From assembly GCF_001714725.1 (NCBI RefSeq), contig NZ_CP016447.1:434001-498000 (forward strand): a stretch of DNA of 64,000 nucleotides, written 5' to 3'. The translations under genes were made by a program, and so were the position numbers. The notes beneath the pieces are model-generated. The model did no database searches, was not told the DNA's origin, and worked only from the letters and a program-made list of their open reading frames with translations. The DNA comes from Acidovorax sp. RAC01. Its GTDB lineage: Bacteria > Pseudomonadota > Gammaproteobacteria > Burkholderiales > Burkholderiaceae_C. Each line of letters starts with the position of its first letter. The stretch's first letter is position 1. Shown here one piece after another: positions 1-7,700 of this stretch.

Positions 1-1
1 C

Positions 2-808
2 CGCGGCCTCATCGGCATTGCCATGCTGTGGCTGCTGGCGCGCAGCCAGCGCGTCACGCTGGCCACCGCCTACCCTGGCATGCACGCCTGGCGCAGCCTG
101 GTGGGTGTCGCGTCGCTGGGGGCGTGGTTCTATGCCATTGCCCACCTGCCGCTGGCCACCGCCATGACGCTCAACTACATGAGCAGTGTGTGGATCGCCG
201 CCTTCCTCGTGGGCGGCACGCTGCTGGCATGGCGCCCTTCGGCCACGTCGCCGCGCCCTGCCCTGCAAGGCACCCTCATCGTCACCGTGCTGACGGGTTT
301 CGCCGGCGTGGTGATGATGCTGCGGCCCAGCCTGGACCAGAACCAGGGCTTTGCCGGGATGATCGGCCTCATGTCGGGCATGACCGCTGCGTTTGCGTAC
401 ATGCAGGTGATGGCGCTGTCGCGCCTGGGGGAGCCGGAGTCGCGCACGGTTTTCTACTTTGCGGTGGGCTCGGCGGTGGCGGGCGGTGGGGCGATGCTGT
501 TCACCGGCGTATCGCAGTGGCCCGGCTGGCAGGCGCTGTGGCTGCTGCCCATCGGCATCCTGGCCGCTGGCGGGCAGCTGTGCATGACGCGCGCCTATGC
601 CAGCGCCAAGACCCAGCGCGGCACGCTGGTGGTGGCCAACCTGCAGTATTCGGGCATCGTGTTTGCCGCCGCCTACAGCGTGGTGCTGTTCGGCGACCAG
701 CTTCCGCCCATTGCCTGGGCAGGCATGGCCCTGATCGTGGGCAGCGGCATTGCGGCGACCGTGCTGCGCGCGCGGGCTGCGCCGGGCACACCCGCCGAAG
801 AGCACTGA
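2..808 (+). CDS. EamA/DMT-family exporter, 5' end cut by window edge
   Basis: Inner-membrane protein of the drug/metabolite transporter superfamily; members usually export small metabolites, and the substrate here cannot be told. The reading frame is open to the left edge, so the start lies outside the window; 268 codons are visible and perhaps 25-30 residues are missing. The visible part is a run of eight or nine hydrophobic helices in two halves, as expected for a duplicated EamA protein: the first half carries the pattern 'AMTLNYMSSVWIA', the second 'RGTLVVANLQYSGIVFA' and ends in a short hydrophilic tail. The next gene starts 110 bases downstream on the same strand. Confidence 0.85.
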   Translation, partial: RGLIGIAMLWLLARSQRVTLATAYPGMHAWRSLVGVASLGAWFYAIAHLPLATAMTLNYMSSVWIAAFLVGGTLLAWRPSATSPRPALQGTLIVTVLTGFAGVVMMLRPSLDQNQGFAGMIGLMSGMTAAFAYMQVMALSRLGEPESRTVFYFAVGSAVAGGGAMLFTGVSQWPGWQALWLLPIGILAAGGQLCMTRAYASAKTQRGTLVVANLQYSGIVFAAAYSVVLFGDQLPPIAWAGMALIVGSGIAATVLRARAAPGTPAEEH

Positions 809-918
809 TTCAGGCACGCGATGGACGCGCGAATGCATGCTTACCCAAGGAAACCCCGGTCCCGGTCGGGTTGGCCACAATGTGTGGCATCCCATCAATC
901 ACTGGCGAGCACCCGCAG

Positions 919-1821
919 ATGACTACCTACACCACCCTCATTTCCGCCACTGAACTGCAGGCACTGATGGCCAGCGGCGCACCGCTGATGGTGTTTGACT
1001 GCAGTTCCGACCTGATGCAGCCCAGCGCCGGTCGGCAGCAGTACGCCACCGCGCACATCCCCGGCGCGGTGTTTGCAGACCTGAACGAGAACCTCAGCGC
1101 AAAACATGGCGCGCCCGGCGCCACCGGCACCCTGACGGCGCAAGAAGCCGACATGCCCGCATCCGGCGGGCGCCACCCGCTGCCCAGCCGCGAACGCTTC
1201 GCCATGTGGCTGAGCAGCGTGGGCTTTGCCAACGGCATGCAGGCCGTGGTGTATGACCGCCAGGGCGCCAACTACTGCGGCCGCCTGTGGTGGATGCTCA
1301 AGTGGGCTGGCCACGATGCCGTGGCCGTGCTCGACGGCGGGCTGCAGGCCTGGCAGGCGGCGGGCGGCGCGGTCCACGCGGGCGACGCGCCGGCACACTT
1401 CCAGTCGAATTTCACGCTGGGCGCGCCGCTGCGACAGCTGGCCACGGCCGACCAGGTGCTGGCCGGGCTGGGCCAAGCCGGGCAGACAGTGATCGACGCG
1501 CGGGCTGCACCCCGTTTTCGCGGCGAGGTCGAGCCGCTGGACCCGGTGGCCGGGCACATCCCCGGCGCACTCAACCGGCCTTTTGTGCAGAACATCGGCG
1601 AAGACGGCCGTTTCAAGCCCGCGCATGTGCTGCGCGCAGAGTTTGACGCGCTGCTGGCCGGGCGCGATGCGCGCACCGTGGTGCACCAGTGCGGCAGCGG
1701 CGTGAGCGCTGTGCCCAACCTGCTGGCCATGGAGATCGCGGGGCTGGGGCCCACTGCCCTGTTTGCCGGCAGCTGGAGCGAGTGGTGCAGCGACCCGGCA
1801 CGGCCGGTCGAGCGCGGCTGA
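919..1821 (+). CDS. sseA: Two-domain sulfurtransferase (thiosulfate/3-mercaptopyruvate type)
   Basis: Transfers sulfane sulfur from thiosulfate or 3-mercaptopyruvate to an acceptor through a cysteine persulfide. The 300 residues form two rhodanese domains: an inactive N-terminal one (residues about 5-150, with 'YATAHIPGAVFADL') and a catalytic one (about 165-290, with 'GHIPGALNRPF'). The active-site loop is CGSGVSA with the cysteine at residue 258; the CG(S/T)GV pattern is closer to mercaptopyruvate sulfurtransferases than to classical rhodaneses. The ATG at 919 matches the family start; the same frame is open far upstream but that part is out of register with any domain. Substrate preference is not settled by sequence. 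Confidence 0.88.
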   Translation: MTTYTTLISATELQALMASGAPLMVFDCSSDLMQPSAGRQQYATAHIPGAVFADLNENLSAKHGAPGATGTLTAQEADMPASGGRHPLPSRERFAMWLSSVGFANGMQAVVYDRQGANYCGRLWWMLKWAGHDAVAVLDGGLQAWQAAGGAVHAGDAPAHFQSNFTLGAPLRQLATADQVLAGLGQAGQTVIDARAAPRFRGEVEPLDPVAGHIPGALNRPFVQNIGEDGRFKPAHVLRAEFDALLAGRDARTVVHQCGSGVSAVPNLLAMEIAGLGPTALFAGSWSEWCSDPARPVERG

Positions 1822-2250
1822 AGGATCAGCGGGATGCGCCGGGTCCCGCGCTGTCGCACGGCCTGATGCAGCGGGGCAACAAGCAGGTCTGCTGATCGAC
1901 CCTGCAGCGCGCGCTGCCTGCGTTTCGGAGCGCGGCACGCATCACTGCCGTGGTGCCCTGTGCACATTCCGTGTTTTTTTCATGTCGGCGTATCTGACGC
2001 CCGGCCCGGGCACCGAACGGTACAGCAAGTCCACGGCAGCACGGGCAGCCCCCTGCAATGCGGGACATTGCCTTGGGCGCATGTAAGGCAAATTCCTACA
2101 GGCCACACCGCACAACCAGACACGCGGCGCAGCCAGACGCCGACTTAATTTTTGATTGGGGCAGTTTCACAATCCATTTCACCGGATCACGCAAAGCCTG
2201 CAGTCTGCAGTCCACGCAAGCCCCCGGTAACTGGAACAAAGGAAGCCGCC
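1822..2250 (+). promoter_or_regulatory. 429-base leader/promoter region upstream of flhDC
   Basis: No convincing gene. The last part (about 2140-2200) is clearly AT-richer than its surroundings, and the flhD start is preceded by AAAGGAAG, a good ribosome binding site. A long untranslated leader is a known trait of flhDC operons in enterobacteria, where many regulators act; that this region does the same is inference. I could not place a specific promoter or operator. Confidence 0.4.
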
Positions 2251-2577
2251 ATGACCAACGACCAAATCCTCGCAGAAATCCGCGAAGCCAATCTCACTTA
2301 CCTGATGCTGGCCCAGACCCTGATTCGCCAGGACAAGGCCGAAGCGGTTTTCCGCCTGGGCATGAACGAAGAGTCTGCCGATATTCTGGCATCGCTGTCG
2401 GCAGCGCAAGTCATGAAACTGGCCTCCCGCAACACCCTTCTTTGCAGCTTCCGGGTGGACGATAACCTGGTGTGGAGCCTGCTGACCAACCACTCGGCCA
2501 AGAAGGTGGGCAACGAAGCCACCAACACGCTGCACGCCAACATCCTGATGGCCAGCCGCGTATCGGAAGTGCTGTAA
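2251..2577 (+). CDS. flhD: Flagellar transcriptional activator FlhD
   Basis: One half of the FlhD4C2 master regulator, which activates class II flagellar promoters with sigma-70. The product has 108 residues, the usual FlhD length, and shows the typical helical body starting 'DQILAEIREANLTYLMLAQ', followed by 'RLGM' and the segment 'LSAAQVMKLASRNTLLCSFR'. The start is fixed by AAAGGAAG eight bases upstream of the ATG. flhC follows after 47 bases, so the two are co-transcribed. No other class of flagellar structural gene is present in the window, so in this genome flhDC stands apart from at least part of the flagellar regulon. Confidence 0.95.
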   Translation: MTNDQILAEIREANLTYLMLAQTLIRQDKAEAVFRLGMNEESADILASLSAAQVMKLASRNTLLCSFRVDDNLVWSLLTNHSAKKVGNEATNTLHANILMASRVSEVL

Positions 2578-2624
2578 GGCACACCCGCAAGAGCCCTGAC
2601 AGCACCTGCCCACGAAAGCCCGCC

Positions 2625-3176
2625 ATGACCACCGCCGCCAAAGCCCCTGCCAAGAGTGTCCTCAACGAGTCCAAGCAGATCGAACGCGCTGCGCTGCTCA
2701 TCCAGATGGGCGCCCGCATGCAGGTGCTGGAATCGGAGACCACGCTGTCGTACGAGCGGCTGATCCGCCTGTACAAGGAAATCGCGGGCAAGTCGCCGTC
2801 GAAGGGCCAGTTGCCCTTTTCGACCGACTGGTTCCTGACCTGGCAGGAAAACATCCACAGCTCGCTGTTCCTGAACATCTACGAGTACCTGTCCAAGGGC
2901 GTAGACCTGGACTCGGTGGAACTGCTGACCAAGGCCTACCGCCTGTACAACGAACAGGTAGCCACGGCCGAGATCGAACCTCTGCTGTCTTTCACCCGCG
3001 CATGGCGCCTGGTGAAGTTTGTGGATGCCGGCATGCTCACCCGCACCAAATGCAGCCAGTGCAGCGGCCAGTTCGTGACCGAGCTGTACGAAAACCGCCA
3101 CTTCACCTGCGGCCTGTGCAACCCGCCTGCCCGCGCAGGCAAGAGCAAGTCGGCCGGTGCGCTGATGCTGCACTGA
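2625..3176 (+). CDS. flhC: Flagellar transcriptional activator FlhC
   Basis: Partner of FlhD; FlhC supplies most of the DNA contact in the complex. The 183-residue product carries the four zinc-binding cysteines of the family, CSQC at residues 143-146 and CGLC at 162-165, after an N-terminal helical region with 'LLIQMGARMQVLESET'. I chose the ATG at 2625 because the family begins a short, poorly conserved tail before 'ESKQIERA'; the frame remains open further upstream inside flhD. It ends 157 bases before a convergent gene for a FlgO-like lipoprotein. Confidence 0.95.
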   Translation: MTTAAKAPAKSVLNESKQIERAALLIQMGARMQVLESETTLSYERLIRLYKEIAGKSPSKGQLPFSTDWFLTWQENIHSSLFLNIYEYLSKGVDLDSVELLTKAYRLYNEQVATAEIEPLLSFTRAWRLVKFVDAGMLTRTKCSQCSGQFVTELYENRHFTCGLCNPPARAGKSKSAGALMLH

Positions 3177-3333
3177 GGGGACAAGCTCGGGCAGGCGTTA
3201 CAGACGATACCCATCCCGCTTACGGTGTGCGCTACCCATCCGGCCATCCCGCCCCGTACGCTCAAGGTTGATGGGCAGCACCGTTCACGCCAAGTCAGTC
3301 GCTTTCGCTGAACATTGCAGCCCGGCTGCCGTT

Positions 3334-3915
3334 TCAGCGCCCAGCCAGCAACGCACGCACGTTGTCATCCACCGGCACTGCATAGTTGTGCGCCGCAACC
3401 ACCTGGTTGCCAGACGGAACCACGAGCTTGAGGCTGATGTACAGCATCGCGTGAGACACAGCGTAGGTCCCAACCACCACAGCCTGGGCATTCTGGCTGT
3501 GGCTGACCTCCCGCACCTCGCGCGATAAAAGCAGCTCTCCCTGTTCGCGGTTGAGCACCAGCGCGTCACGCAACTTCACTTCGTTCACCCGCAGGCCGCG
3601 CTGCACCAGTCGCCCCGCAATCTGCTCCGAAAACAGGCGCCCGAGACGCGACGATTCGTTCAATCGGTCCACGCTGACCAGGGTGGCAACCAGCAAAGGT
3701 TGCTGGGCGTCCAGAGGGGCGTTGAGCAACAACGAGTCTGCTGCTTGTTCATTGACCGCGATCAGATCGGTACGCGAAGAGGCACCGCCGAGTCGGTCAC
3801 CGTAGTAGTAGGCATTGACACCCTGGGTTACGCAACCCTGCAGGGCCACCGCCGACAGGGCAATGCCAAGGCACGATGCAGACCGCCACCCCGAACGGAA
3901 CCAACGGTGTCTCAT
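3334..3915 (-). CDS. FlgO-family outer-membrane lipoprotein
   Basis: Predicted lipoprotein of 193 residues. An N-terminal signal ends in a lipobox-like 'LQGC', and the mature part matches the FlgO domain pattern: 'QPLLVATLVSVDRLNESSRLGRLFSEQIAGRLVQRG', then 'LRVNEVKLRDALVLNREQGELLLSREV' and 'QAVVVGTYAVSHAMLYISLKLV'. In Vibrio, FlgO belongs to the flagellar H/T-ring outer-membrane proteins; a flagellar role here is inferred only from this domain and from flhDC lying just beyond its 3' end. Its start overlaps the stop of the upstream lipoprotein gene in an ATGA tetramer, so the two are translationally coupled. Confidence 0.75.
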   Translation of the reverse strand: MRHRWFRSGWRSASCLGIALSAVALQGCVTQGVNAYYYGDRLGGASSRTDLIAVNEQAADSLLLNAPLDAQQPLLVATLVSVDRLNESSRLGRLFSEQIAGRLVQRGLRVNEVKLRDALVLNREQGELLLSREVREVSHSQNAQAVVVGTYAVSHAMLYISLKLVVPSGNQVVAAHNYAVPVDDNVRALLAGR

Positions 3916-4652
3916 GGCGCAGTCACCCGCCAGGTCTTGACAGGCGTAGGCGCAGGAGCAGGCGCCACCACCTCGGGTGTGTACAGCACAGCGTCTTCAC
4001 GCTCGATGTAGTAAAGGTCAGCCGTGCCAGCGAGGTAACGGTCCTGGGACTTGAGGGTGGTGCTGATGAGCACCTCGGTACGCGTCGGACCGCCCGCGGC
4101 AGCCCCGTTTTTGTAGAGGTGCGCCATGTCCAGCGCCACCCCCGCGCCAACCCCCAAGGCCGTGGCCACGCCGGGCAGCAGGGTGCGGTCGGAATAGTGC
4201 ACTGCCCAGTCCCGCCAGACCCCGACCCCGGTTCCCAGCACCGTGCCCGCCAGGGGCGGCGCACCATGCGGAGCGCCCGATGGGTGGTCCACCACCTGGG
4301 TCTGCACGTCCAGCTCCACCGTGCCCGGCACCGTCGAGACGGCAACCCCCCGATTGAGCAGGTGCACTTTCAAAAGCTTGAGAAAACCCGCGTTGAAGCT
4401 GGATTTGTCCGCTGCGGTTACGTACACGGGATAGTCGCCCGCCGGCCACAGCGCGATCTTGTCAGCCACACGGGCCGCCACATCACCAGCAAGCACATCC
4501 CAGTGATGCACGGCGCGCGCCTTCTTCTGGCCGGTTGCCGGATAGTTGTCTGCGCGCGGGACATCCAGCGTGCCGCAGCCTGTCAGCAGCAGCGCAGCGG
4601 CCAGGGTCGCAATCGACGGAATGCGGAGGATGGGGAATGGCATGACCGCCAT
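3912..4652 (-). CDS. Uncharacterised lipoprotein co-transcribed with the FlgO-like gene
   Basis: 246-residue predicted lipoprotein with a hydrophobic signal and the lipobox 'LLLTGC' (cysteine near residue 25). The middle contains a glycine-rich hydrophobic stretch ('GTVLGTGVGVWRDW' and 'GVATALGVGAGVALD') that could be a membrane-inserting hairpin; the C-terminus is proline/alanine-rich ('VVAPAPAPTPVK'). I do not recognise a named family. The gene leads a two-gene unit and overlaps the FlgO-like gene by four bases. A second in-frame ATG three codons in (4643) is an equally possible start. Confidence 0.7.
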   Translation of the reverse strand: MAVMPFPILRIPSIATLAAALLLTGCGTLDVPRADNYPATGQKKARAVHHWDVLAGDVAARVADKIALWPAGDYPVYVTAADKSSFNAGFLKLLKVHLLNRGVAVSTVPGTVELDVQTQVVDHPSGAPHGAPPLAGTVLGTGVGVWRDWAVHYSDRTLLPGVATALGVGAGVALDMAHLYKNGAAAGGPTRTEVLISTTLKSQDRYLAGTADLYYIEREDAVLYTPEVVAPAPAPTPVKTWRVTAP

Positions 4653-4782
4653 GGTATGGCCACCAGCGTAGCGTGATCGGTTTATCTGAGCGGTATTTCC
4701 CGCTCAAAGGAGCGCTTTCGGCGCTTGGACTTGGCAAGGCATGCCGTGACAATAGCGAAACGCGCAACTACTCCCTCACACC

Positions 4783-6018
4783 ATGCACACCGCCACGATG
4801 ACCTCGCGCTTCGCAACCCTGCTCGCCCTGAGCACTGCACTGGCTGGCTGCGGCGGCGGCGCCGGAGACAAGGCGCCGCCCCCAGTCCCGCCGGGCCCGC
4901 CGCCGACACCGCTCAGCGTGAACTTTGTGCAGCCTTCCAACAACGTGCTGGAGCCCAACGCTTCAGTGGCGCTTTCAGCCAACGTGGTGGTGAACGGCTT
5001 GACCGCACCCAACGGCACCGTCGCGACATTTTTCGTCAACCCCTCTGCAGCGGGCACGCTGGCGCCCGTAGCGCCCACCACCGTCGCTGGCGTAGCGAGC
5101 ACCACACTGACCGTGAGCGCCCTGCCCCCCGCCGCCACCTTCCAGGTCATGGTGTCGGTCAGCAGCGGCGTCACCACGGCCGCTGACAACCTCACGTACT
5201 ACGTCCGGCCTGCGCGCAGCGCCTTGCAGGTCCTGGTACCCGCCTACTTCACTGCGACAGGCACGACATCCCCCTGGCTTGCCCTGACCACCGGCGCCGC
5301 GAGCTACCCCGGCGTCAAGATCAATGCAGTCATCAATCCCAATGGTGGAATACTGACTGCAGCCACCAAGGAAGACACGGACCTGACCACCGCCATGAAG
5401 AACTTCAAGGCAGTCGCAGGTACTGACAACCGGCTCCTCGGATACGTAGCTACCGCTTCCAGCAGCGGCGCCGTCTCGGTCGCAGACATCAAGGCAACCA
5501 TCGACAACTACATCCGGCTGTACCCGGCCCAGCTTGACGGCTTCTTTCTGGACGGCATGGCCACAGACAGCAGCCGGCTGGCGTATTTCCAGGAGATCTA
5601 CACCTACGTAAAGGGTGTCACGACGGGCATGAGCCGGACCGCCAGCCCACCTGCGGCGCCACTGTTGGTGGGCAATCCAGGGACCTATCCGGTTGCAGCC
5701 TACGCAGGGGTTGCAGACACGCTGGTCACGTACGCTGGCAATGCCGCGGCGTACCAGGGCGTGGACCCCCAGCCCGCAAGCACCTGGGTGTACGCCAAGA
5801 GCAACAGTGCGCAGGCCGTGCTGGTTCACTCGGCCAGTACCTGCACGGATATGCAGGCGGCCGTGAAAAAAGCAGATCGTCCGCGGCTGAACACGGGCAT
5901 GGTGTATGTCACCAACCTTGCGATAGGCGCCCCCTGGTCTGCCCTGCCAACCTACTGGCAGCAGCTGCTGGGCACCGTGGATGCACTCAACAAGGACCGC
6001 GCCGTCCCGTTGTGCTGA
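4783..6018 (+). CDS. Spherulin-4-like lipoprotein with N-terminal Ig-like domain
   Basis: Secreted lipoprotein of 411 residues. The signal ends in 'LAGC' followed by a glycine and a proline-rich linker; residues about 42-140 read like a bacterial Ig-like domain (alternating beta strands with 'ATFFVNPSAAGTLAPV'), and residues about 145-410 resemble the spherulation-specific family 4 fold, with 'LLGYVATASSSGAVSVADIKATIDNY', 'QLDGFFLDGMATD' and 'YFQEIYTYVKG'. In fungi related Sph3 proteins (glycoside hydrolase family 135) cut galactosaminogalactan. The conserved Asp of 'FFLDGM' fits that barrel; hydrolase activity is inference. A second ATG at 4798 could be the start. No obvious ribosome binding site precedes either. 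Confidence 0.65.
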   Translation: MHTATMTSRFATLLALSTALAGCGGGAGDKAPPPVPPGPPPTPLSVNFVQPSNNVLEPNASVALSANVVVNGLTAPNGTVATFFVNPSAAGTLAPVAPTTVAGVASTTLTVSALPPAATFQVMVSVSSGVTTAADNLTYYVRPARSALQVLVPAYFTATGTTSPWLALTTGAASYPGVKINAVINPNGGILTAATKEDTDLTTAMKNFKAVAGTDNRLLGYVATASSSGAVSVADIKATIDNYIRLYPAQLDGFFLDGMATDSSRLAYFQEIYTYVKGVTTGMSRTASPPAAPLLVGNPGTYPVAAYAGVADTLVTYAGNAAAYQGVDPQPASTWVYAKSNSAQAVLVHSASTCTDMQAAVKKADRPRLNTGMVYVTNLAIGAPWSALPTYWQQLLGTVDALNKDRAVPLC

Positions 6019-6321
6019 AGCCGACATCCAGCGGCACACGGCGGGTTCGCCGAACGGCAACCGCTGGTCAACCTGTGGGCCGCTGCAATTGTGCCGACCG
6101 GCTGTGGGCGGTACAGCATCTTGCGCAACCTGTACTCGCGCCACAGGCCACGAAACCAGCCCGAAGCCCTGCCCGCGAGGCACGGGCACCGCGACTGGCG
6201 AACGCCACGGACGTTGCACTGGACTCGCAGGTACCCGCCTGAAGGCGGCCCGGATTCTGCGCCTGGGGATTGACGCTGCGCGCCTACACCCACGCCGGAC
6301 TTATGGCCGCACAATGCCGGC
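6019..6321. other. 303-base gap without a supported gene
   Basis: Between the spherulin-4-like gene and the AI-2E-family gene. Short open frames run through it in several phases but none has a family signature or a good start. I see no clear terminator, repeat or operator. Confidence 0.4.
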
Positions 6322-7593
6322 ATGACCAGCGAGTCTCCGTCCTCCGATCCCCTCCCGCGCGATACCGACCCCGAGCCCGTTCCCGCTGATTCCGTGGGCA
6401 CTGCAGCGCGCGGGGACGCGGGCACGGCGCAAGCCGACCTGCCACCACCGGCAGGCGAACCGGCCCCGAGTGCGCCCAGCCTGCCCTCAGGCCCGCTGAT
6501 GCTGCACATGCCCGTCGATGTTCGCAACCTGTCGCTTGCCCTGCTGGCATTGTTCGCAGGGGTCGCCCTGTTGCACTGGGCCAGTGCAGTGTTCATCCCC
6601 ATCATGCTCAGTCTGCTGCTCACCACGGCACTGCGGCCTGCCGTCGAAGGGCTATGGCGCCTTCGTGTACCGCGATGGCTGGGGGCTGGCGTGCTGCTGA
6701 TCTCGCTGGTGTCTGGCCTGGCCGTGGCGGGCTGGTCGCTCAGCGACGGGGCAGCCCAGCTTGTCGAATCGCTGCCTGTGGCGGCCAAAAAGGTCCGTGA
6801 CAACATCCGCGCTGGCAGCAGCCAGACCAGCGCACTCAACACGGTGCAACAGGCCGCGACACAGATCGAGCAGGCAGCCAGCGAGAACACGGCGGCCACC
6901 CCGGCGCGGCGCGGCGTGCAGCGCGTCATCGTCGAACGACCACCGTTCAACATCCGCGACTACCTCTGGAGCGGCACCATGGGCCTGGTGTCCGCACTCG
7001 GCCAGCTCACCGTGGTGGTTTTCCTCACCTACTTTGCGCTTTCCTCCGGCAACCTCTTTCGCAACAAGCTGCTGCGCATTGCGGGCAGCAGCCTGGAGCG
7101 TCGCAAGATCACCATCCATGTGCTGGAGGACATCACCCATCAAATCCAGCGCTACCTGCTTGTGCAGGTGTTTACCAGCGTGCTGGTGGGTGTGGCCACC
7201 GGCCTTGCGTACTGGGCCCTGGGGCTGCAGAACGCAGCCGTGTGGGGCGCGGTGGCAGCCGTGTTGAATCTGGCGCCCTACATCGGGTCAGCACTGGTGA
7301 CCGGCGCCTCGGCGCTGGTCGCTTTCCTGCAGTTCGGCACCATCGACATGGCACTCGCGATAGGCGGCAGCTCGCTGCTCATCCACACAATCGTCGGGAA
7401 TCTGCTGACCCCTTGGCTCACCAGCCGCGCCAGCAGCATGAGTCCGGTGGCGGTGTTCGTCAGCGTCCTTGTATGGGGCTGGCTCTGGGGACTGTGGGGG
7501 CTGCTGCTCGGGATTCCGGTGATGATGGCGGTCAAGGCCGTCTGCGACCGCGTTGAAGATCTGCGACCCGTTGGGGAACTGCTGGGCGACTGA
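6322..7593 (+). CDS. AI-2E family (PerM-like) membrane protein
   Basis: Inner-membrane protein of 423 residues in the AI-2 exporter/PerM family; members include exporters of autoinducer-2 and sodium/proton antiporters, so the cargo is unknown. A proline- and acid-rich cytoplasmic tail of about 60 residues precedes a first helical pair ('LALLALFAGVALLHWASAVFIPIMLSLLL'), a soluble middle section with 'AAKKVRDNI', and a C-terminal block of helices with 'YLLVQVFTSVLVGVATGLAYWALG' and the family-typical 'ALNLAPYIGS'-like segment 'VLNLAPYIGSALVTGASAL'. The ATG at 6322 is the only start before the first helix with a sensible distance. A second paralogue lies at 61092-62222. Confidence 0.85.
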   Translation: MTSESPSSDPLPRDTDPEPVPADSVGTAARGDAGTAQADLPPPAGEPAPSAPSLPSGPLMLHMPVDVRNLSLALLALFAGVALLHWASAVFIPIMLSLLLTTALRPAVEGLWRLRVPRWLGAGVLLISLVSGLAVAGWSLSDGAAQLVESLPVAAKKVRDNIRAGSSQTSALNTVQQAATQIEQAASENTAATPARRGVQRVIVERPPFNIRDYLWSGTMGLVSALGQLTVVVFLTYFALSSGNLFRNKLLRIAGSSLERRKITIHVLEDITHQIQRYLLVQVFTSVLVGVATGLAYWALGLQNAAVWGAVAAVLNLAPYIGSALVTGASALVAFLQFGTIDMALAIGGSSLLIHTIVGNLLTPWLTSRASSMSPVAVFVSVLVWGWLWGLWGLLLGIPVMMAVKAVCDRVEDLRPVGELLGD

Positions 7594-7700
7594 CCGGTTC
7601 CATGTTCGCCCCTAGCGGGCTCCCTGCACCGGGCGTACCGCGTAACAGGCCCTTTGGGGCACTGTCCCGGCCGACAACGAATGTGATACAAGTCGATACG

